Origin: Clusia tigrina
Taxonomy: Eukaryota > Arthropoda > Insecta > Diptera > Clusiidae
Length of the DNA stretch: 64,000 bases
Assembly (NCBI GenBank): GCA_920105625.2
Contig: OV050030.1
Coordinates: 168,513,315 to 168,577,314, forward strand
Direction of reading: 5' to 3'
In this document: piece after piece, positions 10,586 to 19,203 of the stretch
How the letters are laid out: each line of letters begins with the position of its first letter
Numbering within the stretch: the stretch's first letter is position 1
Notes under the pieces: generated by a model
What the model saw: only the letters and a program-made list of their open reading frames with translations
What the model was told of the DNA's origin: nothing
The model's database searches: none
Program-made: the position numbers and the translations under genes

Positions 10586-10884
10586 ATTTATTGTCAATAG
10601 TCAAAGTAACTAGTTTCGATGCTTGGTGCGTCTCTAGGAGCTTGGTGCGTTGTATACTCACGGAGCGATGCTGGATCAAAGAGGCTCATTGTTTGGTTCA
10701 CTCCGCTTATATAGCGAAAGCTTGCCATGGGATCAGTGCTCGTTGTTGTTGTGGCCCAGTTGTCCTTAGGCCACCTTCAACTTCTGCTGGTTGTCCATCA
10801 TAGTTGTTGCTTGCAGTAGTGTGGCCTGATCGCTGCTGTTAGTTGTCGCTTTGCTGTTGTTGTAATTAATATATCGGTTCACAC

Positions 10885-11515
10885 TCCGCTTGCTTACGGC
10901 TCTGTGTTTACGATCGGTGCGCTCTCGTTGTCATCCGTGTTCCGCCTTCGGTCGCTATAGTGTTGTTGTTGTTAATATAGTGGTTCACACTCCGCCTGCT
11001 TACGGCTCTGTGTTTACGATCGGTGCGCTCTCGTTGTCATCCGTGTTCCGCCTTCGGTCGCTGTACTGTTGTTGTTGTTAAAATATTGGTTTCTACTTCT
11101 TTGTGTTTACGATCGGCTCGCGTATGTGTGGTGCGCTCTCGTTGTCATCCGTGCTCCGCCTTCGGTCGCTGTAGGGTTGTTGTTGTTGCAGAGATTGGTT
11201 TGCACTCTGCCTGCTTACTGCTTTGTGTTTACGATCGGCTCGCGTATGTTTGGTGCGCTCTCGTTGACATCCGTGCTCCGCCTTCGGTCGCTGTAGTGTT
11301 GCTGTTGTTGCAGAGATTGGTTTGCACTCTGCCTACTTACTGCTTTGCGTGTGCGATCGGTTAGCGTGTGTGTGGTGGTCTTTCGGGTTTCTCTGTGTTC
11401 CGCCTTCGATCGTTGTAGTGTTGTTGTTGTTGTTGCGATAAATATTTATTTGTGCTCCGCCTGTTTAATGCTTGGTGTGTGTTTCTCTCTCCGTGTTCCG
11501 CCTTTGGTCGCTGCA
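10885..11515 (+). repeat. 98-122-bp tandem array in 3' LTR
   Basis: About six imperfect units carry the repeated core CGCCTTCGGTCGCT followed by a GTTGTTGTTGTT stretch and a TTTACGATCGG segment. Cores lie at about 10943, 11049, 11157, 11279, 11401 and 11499. Unit length varies from 98 to 122 bp because of indels. Confidence 0.88.
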
Positions 11516-11948
11516 CTGTTCAGTAGAAATGTTTGCTTGCTGTTTCTTTTTTTTCTTTATAGCCGTACTAGTCCCTCTTGATGTTCTTTGTACTATTAGG
11601 CCGTCGTCGTCATCAGTCTAACTCTTTCGGTTTCTGAGCTCCTCACAACCTGTACGTTTATTGGTCCGATCGTCTGTGCGTAATTGTTTTGTTATACTTA
11701 TCCGCTGTCTTTGTTGTTGCATTTAGCGTGGGAGGTGGTTACCTTTTTAAGCTGCATGATATCGGGGATGGTTGCATGCTTGAATATTGTTGGTGGTTAT
11801 TTCTAAATAAAATATGGTGGACATCGTTATTTGTTTTTGGAGTTAACACGGTCTCTGGTGGTAGCATATAGTTTTTGTTGTATTCTTTGTAGGAGGTGTA
11901 TGCGGAAAATACTTCTGGTACTTTCCGTCTTTACACGTCCTCCCGACT

Positions 11949-13277
11949 TTATGGACGAAGGAGAAACGTTGCTTCCCCGTGGTGCACTATGACCCGGTAC
12001 GGTGGTCGTTGAAAGCGCAGGCGTTTCCTTTTGGCTTGACTTTCCTTCAGAGTGGCTATCGTATCTGTCACTAGTGTCGCTGGTAAGCCATCTGCCTTGG
12101 GTCCCCTGAGTTCGGCTACGTTGTGGAAGTGGAGGTCTACCCCGGGTGTGGCATTCAGTGTTGGCGGTGTCCCCGTGTGCTTACGTTTAGTCTTCTCTGG
12201 TTTTTCACTGTCGGATGTGTATGACTTCAATCGTATCGCTGAGTCGCCTGTGATTGGCATCCGTTTCTCTGTTGGCGTTCTCCATGTAGCCCCGTTCCAT
12301 TGTTTAATTCGTTTGCTGTGGTGGCTTTTGGAGTTACGTTTGTCTCTCTTGTCGTCGCTTCTGCTGTTGTTGTTGCACTCGATTGCACCCTGGTTGTCCC
12401 TTGATCTGTCGTTGTGTCTACATGGTATGTCTCGGCTATTTCTCATTGGTGCTGACCTTGTAGGTACGCTGATTGCTCTGATGGTGGGTCGCCTTCGGTG
12501 TGCGACCTTCTTGCTCTGGGGTGCGCTCGCATCCTTTTTCCGAGGTCCATGTGTTGATTCCTGGGAAGTCCTTCTCTCCATGCTTTTGTGGGATACGTTG
12601 TCCGCTTTCGCTCGGCATATTCCGTGGCAGGTGAATTCGTTTGCATGAGTCATATTTGTTCCTGGTGGTGTGTGCTTTCGAATGCGTTGCTTTTCTGTGT
12701 ATTCTTTGCTGTGCGTCTGTTGCTTAGAATTTCTGACGTTGGTGTGCTTCTTGGACTGCGATGCATTGAAATTTGGGAGATTCTCAACACGAATTGTCGT
12801 GCACGTTGCAATTTCTCGGGGCTGCACGCAACTGTTATGAGGTCCCAATGTGATCTCCTGATCACCGCATTTCAATGTTGTTCCCAGGCTTGTCATGAAG
12901 TCTATTCCCAGGAGCAGATCATCACTGGAGTCCGGCATGACCAGTAGCTCTAGATTGCATGCCTTCTCTCCAAGCCTTACATTCGTCACACACGTCTCTC
13001 TGACTGTCCTACTAGTGCCGTCTGCCATGCGCACTCTAGTATTAGATTTTCCCAATTTGCTGGTGGAAGCGCGTAGCTTTCGTACCAGTGCTCTGCTCAC
13101 AAAACTGTTAGTTGCCCCTGTGTCCAGTGTCGCGGTGATGGTTTCTGTGCCTATGGAAACGGTGGAGCAGATTCGATGCCCGACACAGTGCAATGCTTTT
13201 TCCAATTGTGAGGTTTGTTGCCGCTGTTCTGATCTGATTGTAGTCTTCGGTTGGGTGGTTCTCTCTGCTTGCAGCAC
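11949..13277 (-). CDS. Retropepsin followed by a basic tail of unknown function
   Basis: This 442-codon ORF has an aspartic protease core in its first third: TATLDTGATNSFVSRALV with catalytic D-T-G, and LLLGIDFM as the second conserved strand. About 250 residues follow that are rich in Arg, Lys, Ser, Thr and His and match no RT, RNase H or integrase motif known to me. The ORF ends 13 bp before the 3' LTR. In autonomous Gypsy elements pol would follow the protease, so the tail occupies the place of pol. Its last residues (PYRVIVHHGEATFLLRP) are unrecognised. Confidence 0.8.
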   Translation of the reverse strand: MLQAERTTQPKTTIRSEQRQQTSQLEKALHCVGHRICSTVSIGTETITATLDTGATNSFVSRALVRKLRASTSKLGKSNTRVRMADGTSRTVRETCVTNVRLGEKACNLELLVMPDSSDDLLLGIDFMTSLGTTLKCGDQEITLGPHNSCVQPREIATCTTIRVENLPNFNASQSKKHTNVRNSKQQTHSKEYTEKQRIRKHTPPGTNMTHANEFTCHGICRAKADNVSHKSMERRTSQESTHGPRKKDASAPQSKKVAHRRRPTIRAISVPTRSAPMRNSRDIPCRHNDRSRDNQGAIECNNNSRSDDKRDKRNSKSHHSKRIKQWNGATWRTPTEKRMPITGDSAIRLKSYTSDSEKPEKTKRKHTGTPPTLNATPGVDLHFHNVAELRGPKADGLPATLVTDTIATLKESQAKRKRLRFQRPPYRVIVHHGEATFLLRP

Positions 13278-13579
13278 TCGATCGTCCTTACTTCCCTACG
13301 CCCGCACTCCCAACAAAACAATGTCTGCGCGTTGCGACATTGGCGAGCTATATGACCATTTTGGCCACAACGCCTGCAGGCTGTTCTGGGATCTATGGGT
13401 GCCGCTCTGTTCTCTAGCGTCACCTGATGGTTCCGTACCTCTCGTGGTGGCGTACGCTCGACTCGTGATTGTACAGGGGTATTTGGTGTGGGTCCCGGTC
13501 GCCACGGAAGCCTTCCAAGTCTTCGGCCATCTCCACTAGTTCTTCCAGCGTTCCAAAATCTTTCCGGCGCACGTACCAT
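13151..13579 (-). CDS. Nucleocapsid (CCHC) segment in the second frame
   Basis: This overlaps the end of the capsid ORF in another frame and encodes an arginine/proline-rich stretch followed by the knuckle CRRCGQNGHIARQC. A second, imperfect one (CWECGRREVRTIECC) lacks the central histidine spacing. It lies between capsid and protease, as nucleocapsid should. Three domains in three successive frames could reflect two programmed frameshifts or two mutations. One copy alone cannot tell. The annotated start is only the first in-frame ATG and is probably not used. Confidence 0.7.
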   Translation of the reverse strand: MVRAPERFWNAGRTSGDGRRLGRLPWRPGPTPNTPVQSRVERTPPREVRNHQVTLENRAAPIDPRTACRRCGQNGHIARQCRNAQTLFCWECGRREVRTIECCKQREPPNRRLQSDQNSGNKPHNWKKHCTVSGIESAPPFP

Positions 13580-14349
13580 TGGTACTCTTCCAAGCTATTC
13601 CGGAAAATGCGCTCTAGCTTCTGTGATTCCGTGTACCCCGCTTGCCGCATCAGATTTTGCATCTCCAGCACATACTCTTTGAATTTCTCTCGTGGTTTTT
13701 GCCGCCTTTGTCGGATCTCATCCTCCAACTTCTCCAGGTATCTGGCAGGCAAGAAGAATTTAAGAAAATCCTTCCGAAATAAATTCCATGCTGTCCCGGA
13801 ACGATTGTTATTGCGATACCATAGAAGCGCACGATCTTTTAACAGTTCCGGCATGGTACGTGGGAGCATATTCTTGTTGAGCCCATATACTTCCGAGAGC
13901 TCCTCCACTCGTTCAAGGAATGCCAGCGGGTCGCTGCCACCGTCGTATTTAAAGGACCATTTCCTCACATGATCGATGACTCCGGCGTACTGTGCCTGGT
14001 GTGGCTGGTCAATGGCCGTTGGTGACACAGCGCGATGCAGTGATGTCCTCCGAAACTCTGTCTCCCATGTCGCTGGTATTTCGCCTGTGAATATCCCTGG
14101 CCTGTCCACACCCAGCGTATCGCGGGTACCTATGGGCGTAGCCAGCTTGGGTGACGTACTCCTGACGTACCTGGATTTCAGCTTTTCTAAGCGGTTTTGT
14201 TGTTCTTCAGTCAATTCTGTCTCCGTGAGGAACTCTGAAAGTTGCTTACGGAGATCTTCCACGGTTCCTGCAGCTTCTATGCCAAATTCCACAGCGAAAA
14301 TCACCAGCTCTTCCTTGCGCAGCGTGTACAACCAAATTGTTTTCACCAT
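13420..14349 (-). CDS. Gag capsid protein of the pol-less LTR element
   Basis: This is a 309-codon ORF starting at the ATG at 14347-14349, about 150 nt after the primer site. The middle resembles Ty3/Gypsy capsid: DHVRKWSFKYDGGSDPLAFL, then WYRNNNRSGTAWNLFRKDFL and RRQKPREKFKEYVLEMQNLM, the usual Retrotrans_gag layout. Charged stretches near the N-terminus may form a coiled coil. The frame ends at 13420 shortly after a run shared with the next frame. The zinc-knuckle region lies downstream in another frame, so a Gag fusion would need a frameshift near 13440-13580, either programmed or mutational. Confidence 0.8.
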   Translation of the reverse strand: MVKTIWLYTLRKEELVIFAVEFGIEAAGTVEDLRKQLSEFLTETELTEEQQNRLEKLKSRYVRSTSPKLATPIGTRDTLGVDRPGIFTGEIPATWETEFRRTSLHRAVSPTAIDQPHQAQYAGVIDHVRKWSFKYDGGSDPLAFLERVEELSEVYGLNKNMLPRTMPELLKDRALLWYRNNNRSGTAWNLFRKDFLKFFLPARYLEKLEDEIRQRRQKPREKFKEYVLEMQNLMRQAGYTESQKLERIFRNSLEEYQWYVRRKDFGTLEELVEMAEDLEGFRGDRDPHQIPLYNHESSVRHHERYGTIR

Positions 14350-14501
14350 CCTGTGTTCGTCTTAGATGATGATGAAAACAATGGGTGTTTGTGTGTATAA
14401 CCTGGTGCTGATTCGGCACTCCTCTGAGTGATTGCGTAGATCGACGTAGTTGTTTATCACTCTGTTTTTTAAAAATCCGATGCGTTGAATTTCTTTTGAA
14501 A

Positions 14502-14519
14502 GTCCCTGCTCGGGCGCCA
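14502..14519 (-). promoter_or_regulatory. Primer-binding site, tRNA-Lys type
   Basis: One base inside the 5' LTR, the minus strand reads TGGCGCCCGAGCAGGGAC, which is complementary to an animal tRNA-Lys 3' end, differing at one position from the commonest tRNA-Lys(UUU) version. This fixes the element's direction and shows that the leader keeps a working minus-strand primer site. Confidence 0.85.
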
Positions 14520-14708
14520 CTGTAACGACTCGTTTTCGCTGGGGTAAAAACTCAGCGGGTTCCAGGGTCGCTTACAGAAATTTATTCCAATAATGTTAGT
14601 TTTAATAAGTGTTTTATTTATTTATAAAATTTTTAAACTTATTATATAATTATTTTTAATTATTACCCTACTCTGTGTGCTCGTGGTAGTGTCCGTGGTT
14701 TGTCCTAT

Positions 14709-15053
14709 TGTCCCAGGGAGAGTCGGTCAAAACCATAAACTCCTGGCTCTGTCTGCGTTGCGTATGTGTCCCAGGGAGAGTCGGTCAAAACCATAAACTC
14801 CAGGCTCTGTCTGGTTTGCGTATAAGTCCCAGGGAGATTCGGTCAAAACCATAAACTCCTGGCTCTGTCTGCGTTGCGTATGTGTCCCAGGGAGAGTCGG
14901 TCAAAACCATAAACTCCTGGCTCTGTCTGCGTTGCGTATGTGTCCCAGGGAGAGTCGGTCAAAACCATAAACTCCTGGCTCTATCTGTTTTTGCGTATAT
15001 GTCCCAGGGAGAGTCGGTCAAAACCATAAACTCCTCTGGCTCTGTCTGCGTTG
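14709..15053 (+). repeat. 58-bp minisatellite in 5' LTR, six units
   Basis: Units start at 14709, 14767, 14825, 14883, 14941 and 15000. They have the same consensus as the 3' LTR array, with one unit fewer. This single unit accounts for the whole length difference between the two LTRs. Confidence 0.95.
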
Positions 15054-15351
15054 ATTTATTGTCAATAATCAAAGTAACTAGTTTCGATGCTTGGTGCGTT
15101 TCTAGGAGCTTGGTGCGTTGTATACTCACGGAGCGATGCTGGATCAAAGAGGCTCATTGTTTGGTTCACTCCGCTTATATAGCGAAAGCTTGCCATGGGA
15201 TCAGTGCTCGTTGTTGTTGTGGCCCAGTTGTCCTTAGGCCACCTTCAACTTCTGCTGGTTGTCCATCATAGTTGTTGCTTGCAGTAGTGTGGCCTGATGG
15301 CTGCTGTTAGTTGTCGCTTTGCTGTTGTTGTAATTAATATATCGGTTCACA

Positions 15352-15985
15352 CTCCGCTTGCTTACGGCTCTGTGTTTACGATCGGTGCGGTCTCGTTGTC
15401 ATCCGTGTTCCGCCTTCGGTCGCTATAGTGTTGTTGTTGTTAATATAGTGGTTCACACTCCGCCTGCTTACGGCTCTGTATTTACGATCGGTGCGCTCTC
15501 GTTGTCATCCGTGTTCCGCCTTCGGTCGCTGTACTGTTGTTGTTGTTAAAATATTGGTTTCTACTTCTTTGTGTTTACGATCGGCTCGCGTATGTGTGGT
15601 GCGCTCTCGTTGTCATCCGTGCTCCGCCTTCGGTCGCTGTAGGGTTGTTGTTGTTGCAGAGATTGGTTTGCACTCTGCCTGCTTACTGCTTTGTGTTTAC
15701 GATCAGCTCGCGTATGTTTGGTGCGCTCTCGTTGTCATCCGTGCTCCGCCTTCGGTCACTGTAGTGTTGTTGTTGTTGCAGAGATTGGTTTGCACTCTGC
15801 CTGCTTACTGCTTTGCGTGTGCGATCGGTTAGCGTGTGTGTGGTGGTCTTTCGGGTTTCTCTGTGTTCCGCCTTCGATCGTTGTAGTGTTGTTGTTGTTG
15901 TTGCGATAAATATTTATTTGTGCTCCGCCTGTTTAATGCTTGGTGTGTGTTTCTCTCTCCGTGTTCCGCCTTTGGTCGCTGCACT
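15352..15985 (+). repeat. 98-122-bp tandem array in 5' LTR
   Basis: This is the counterpart of the array at 10885-11515 with the same order of unit variants. It has a few base changes, for example GTTGTCATCCG where one 3' LTR unit has GTTGACATCCG. Confidence 0.88.
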
Positions 15986-16407
15986 GTTCAGTAGAAATGT
16001 TTGCTTGCTGTTTCTTTTTTTTCTTTATAGCCGTACTAGTCCCTCTTGATGTTCTTTGTACTATTAGGCCGTCGTCGTCATCAGTCTAACTCTTTCGGTT
16101 TCTGAGCTCCTCACAACCTGTACGTTTATTGGTCCGATCGTCTGTGCGTAATTGTTTTGTTATACTTATCCGCTGTCTTTGTTGTTGCATTTAGCGTGGG
16201 AGGTGGTTACCTTTTTAAGCTGCATGATATCGGGGATGGTTGCATGCTTGAATATTGTTGGTGGTTATTTCTAAATAAAATATGGTGGACATCGTTATTT
16301 GTTTTTGGAGTTAACACGGTCTCTGGTGGTAGCATATAGTTTTTGTTGTATTCTTTGTAGGAGGTGTATGCGGAAAATACTTCTGGTACTTTCCGTCTTT
16401 ACAGTAC

Positions 16408-18102
16408 AATGCGTGCTTAAACGAGGGAATATACCCAGATATTTGGAAAAGGCAGAGGCTGGTATTACTGCTTAAGCCCGGAAAACAACCAGACCACCTA
16501 TCCTCGTACAGACCAATTTGCATGCTCGATACGCTGGGTAAAATCTTAGAGAATTATCTGCGATAGACTGCAAGAATCACTTGAAAAGCCAGGAGGATTG
16601 GCCGCAAATCAATTTGGATTTCGGAGATCGCGATCCACCGTGGATGCAGTCCAAGCAGTGATGGATATTGCAAGAGAAGCACTCAGCGGGAAGAGATGAG
16701 TAAATGGAAGCAAAAAATACTGAGCAGTAATCACATTAGATGTGAAGAACGCTTTCAACTCGGCGAGTTGGCCATTAATCATAAGCGCCCTCCGGAAATT
16801 CGCTGTCCCAGAGTACTTGTTGCGCATTTTAGCTAGTTATTTTGACAACCGAGTACTACTTTACGATACGGACGAAGGGGCAAAGCAATATAAGATCACG
16901 GGGGAGTACCTCAGGGTTCTGTGCTCGGCCCTTCATTATGGAATGGTATGTACAATGACATACTCCAACTGGATCTACCGGAAGATACTACGGTGGTAGG
17001 CTATGCGGACGACATTGCTGTGGTAGCAGTAGCAAAACAGCTGGACATGCTCCAAACGATATGCAATGATGCGATCTTCAGAATAAGAAGCTGGCTTGAT
17101 GACTCAAAACTGGAATTGGCGGCCCAGAAAACAGAGGTGGTCCTGCTGAGCTCCAGAAAAGTGCGACAGCATATAACAATAACGGTGGGAGAACACGAAA
17201 TTACATCGCAGCCGTATCTGCGCTACTTGGGAGTGATCATAGACGCGAAACTGACCTGCAAGGAACACCTTAGGACAGTATGCGCTCACAAAGATGATGC
17301 CAAACTTGGGAGGGCCCAGATCAAGTCGAAGGAAGCTACTATCGAGGGTAACTACCTCGATCATCCTATATGCGGCTCCAATTTGGGCAGAAGTCGCGCG
17401 TACAGAGAGTGTCTCAAAGGAATCCGATCTGTACATAGGCTCAGCGCGCTAAGGGTTCCTAGCGCCTTTCGGACAGTTTCGGATGATGCCATTTGTGTGT
17501 TATCAAGTAAGCCACCAATCGACCTGCTTGCATATGAAATGCAGGATTTGTATAGGAGAGCGACAAAACCAACGGCTGCAGATAAGCTTGAAATAAGACA
17601 GAAAAGTATGCAACAATGGCAGCAAAGATGGGAGCAATCCAGCAAAGGCCGATGGACATTCCAACTGATACATAATATCAACGAATGGTACTCGCGCACA
17701 CACGGCGAACTTAACTTCTATTTAACACAGATGTTTAGTGGCCACGGGTGCTTCAAGGAATACTTGCACAAATACAAATACGATGATGACTCGTTTTGTC
17801 CAAGTTGCCCGGGAGAGCAGGAAGACGCGCAGCATATACTTTTGCATTGCCCGCGATTTAACGCGAGCAGAAACAACTTGAGCGCTATCTTAGGAGAACA
17901 ACCAGCAGTGGCTAATCTGGTAGCGCATATGTGTGAAACCGAGACTAAATGGGAGGCAGTTTGTTCTACAGTATCCATTATGATGATAACTCTGCGGAAC
18001 ACTGAACGCGCCCGAACAGCAGCACGCCTAAGCCAGCGCAGTGCTGAGGAAAACGTTAATAGGGGTGGATCAAGAAGTAGGAATGAAAATGGACAGACCT
18101 AA
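16408..18102 (+). pseudogene. R1-like ORF2 RT and C-terminal segment, copy R
   Basis: This continues copy R after the LTR element. The RT YADD box is at 17002-17013. The open frame 16921-18102 (393 codons) is identical in translation to 5789-4608 of copy L, as are 16742-16999 and 5968-5711. The frame breaks near 16565, 16700 and 16930 are shared with copy L. The C-terminal finger CPSCPGEQEDAQHILLHC is intact. Shared lesions show that both copies derive from one already damaged sequence, or have been homogenised since. Confidence 0.85.
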
Positions 18103-18539
18103 GACTGACGATTGAGCGATAACGCTCGTAACGACTTATTACCTAAAGGTGAGGTCGCGAGAGGATAATCCGTCCGGACATCGGGGTGCATTTAGTGGGT
18201 TAAGACCCCACACTACAAGGGTTTTTGACTGCTTTACACCTCGTAAAAAAAAAACAACCTAAACCCCCGAGAGCCTCCTCCAGCTGACGCTGTCCCACAA
18301 GACACTGCCAATGAGCCTAGTTGCTCGGGCCCTGTCCTCACTCAATTGCTGGGTAGCGACAACGAGAGCTCCAAAATTTGCCAGAAGCAGCCGCTTCTCC
18401 ATTCTGAACTGGTCAGAGAAATCTTCGACCACATGGAGACTGATGCGACTGGTGCATACATCTCTCCAATATCTGAAGAGGAATAGAGAAATTAACCTTC
18501 AGCATTCGAAAACGACTCGGCAGCCCTGCTTCTCCGACT

Positions 18540-19200
18540 ATCGGATATAGGGGAGGAGCTCATTCCCGTCCAAGAGCCTTGGGTCGTAAATTACCGGGTT
18601 TCTGGGCTCAATCCTATGGTATCTATCCAGGATCAAAGTAAACCCAGATCCTGGATTCTGGTAAAAAACAGCGTTAATGATATTTTACTTACTATATTCA
18701 GTGACAAGGACAATGTAGCCACGGTCATTGAAAGGGGTCCATGGACCTTCTGGATCTTGTCTAGCTCGATAGCTCACGACTATGGCGACTCTCCGCCACG
18801 GGTCACATTAAAAGAAATGGTATAGCCCATCAGAACTGGATTCCGGTAATTATCGGCACCGATGCCAATGCCCATCACGAAATGTAGGGCAGCTCCAGCA
18901 CAAATGATCGAGGTGAGCGTCTTTTTGACCTTATCCTTACAAACAACTTAGTTATTGCTAACCGGGGAAATGCACCGACCTTCCTTATATCAATCAGGAA
19001 GGAAGTGCTTGACATCACCATCGCTAACGTAACTACTCCAACATAATAAGAGGTTGGTTCGTCTCCCAGGAATGCTCCATATCGGACCACTGCTATATCA
19101 CCCTTGACATTAACTCGAGGCAGACTATTGGTAATACAGGATCTCTTAAACCAATGAATAGGGAAAACACGAACTGACCTCTTTTTCGGCTCGAACTGGA
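18540..19200 (+). pseudogene. Endonuclease domain of LOA/I-like ORF2
   Basis: Reading across frames, the conserved order of an apurinic-type endonuclease is visible: VNYRVSGLNP (18587-18616), SWILVKNSVND, VTLKEMV, then GTDANAHHEM near 18855-18885 (a TAG replaces the expected Trp codon), TNDRGERLFD, NNLVIANRGNAPTF and DITIANVTTPT. The TDANAH block holds catalytic residues of this family. At least four stop codons interrupt the domain. Confidence 0.72.
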
Positions 19201-19203
19201 GTC

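Larger units (their letters stand above)
9995..11935 (-). repeat. 3' LTR of Gag-protease element (1941 bp)
   Basis: It begins TGTAAC and ends TTTACA, so it has the inverted TG..CA type ends. It is collinear with 14521-16403. It contains two tandem arrays: seven 58-bp units (10183-10585) and about six 98-122-bp units (10885-11515). It is exactly 58 bp longer than the 5' LTR, equal to one extra 58-bp unit. LTRs this long are unusual for fly Gypsy elements. Confidence 0.93.
9995..16403 (-). mobile_element. Non-autonomous Gag-protease LTR retrotransposon with 1.9-kb LTRs
   Basis: This is a complete LTR element on the minus strand: 5' LTR 14521-16403, primer-binding site 14502-14519, gag and protease, then 3' LTR 9995-11935. 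The internal region is only 2585 bp. It encodes a Ty3/Gypsy-like Gag, a CCHC region and a retropepsin with LDTGAT. No RT, RNase H or integrase motifs exist in any frame I can read, and the protease ORF stops 13 bp before the 3' LTR. Few base differences between LTRs suggest recent insertion. It must have been mobilised by enzymes made elsewhere (inference). Confidence 0.88.
14521..16403 (-). repeat. 5' LTR of Gag-protease element (1883 bp)
   Basis: This is the transcription-side LTR in the minus orientation. It matches 9995-11935 with scattered single-base differences and has six instead of seven 58-bp units. The promoter, if present, should read leftwards on the minus strand. I could not identify a convincing TATA box or initiator. 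Confidence 0.93.
9350..18254 (+). mobile_element. R1-like non-LTR retrotransposon, copy R (5'-truncated, split)
   Basis: This is a second copy of the R1-like element, plus strand. Its 5' end falls inside the endonuclease region at about 9350, so ORF1 and most of the endonuclease are missing. It is interrupted at 9994/16408 by the Gag-protease LTR element with a gtac duplication. The 3' end is a 10-A tail at 18245-18254, followed by CAACCTAAACCCCC, where copy L has CCTAAACCCCC. Both copies thus end at the same position within LOA/I-like sequence. Confidence 0.85.

Noticed and set aside
10414..11581. Cysteine/valine-rich small ORFs on the plus strand (also 14882-16049)
   Set aside because: They are read-through of the LTR tandem arrays on the strand opposite to the element; both LTRs repeat them and no known domain appears.
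12052..13539. Long plus-strand ORFs over the Gag-protease element
   Set aside because: They are antisense shadows of gag/protease on the minus strand.
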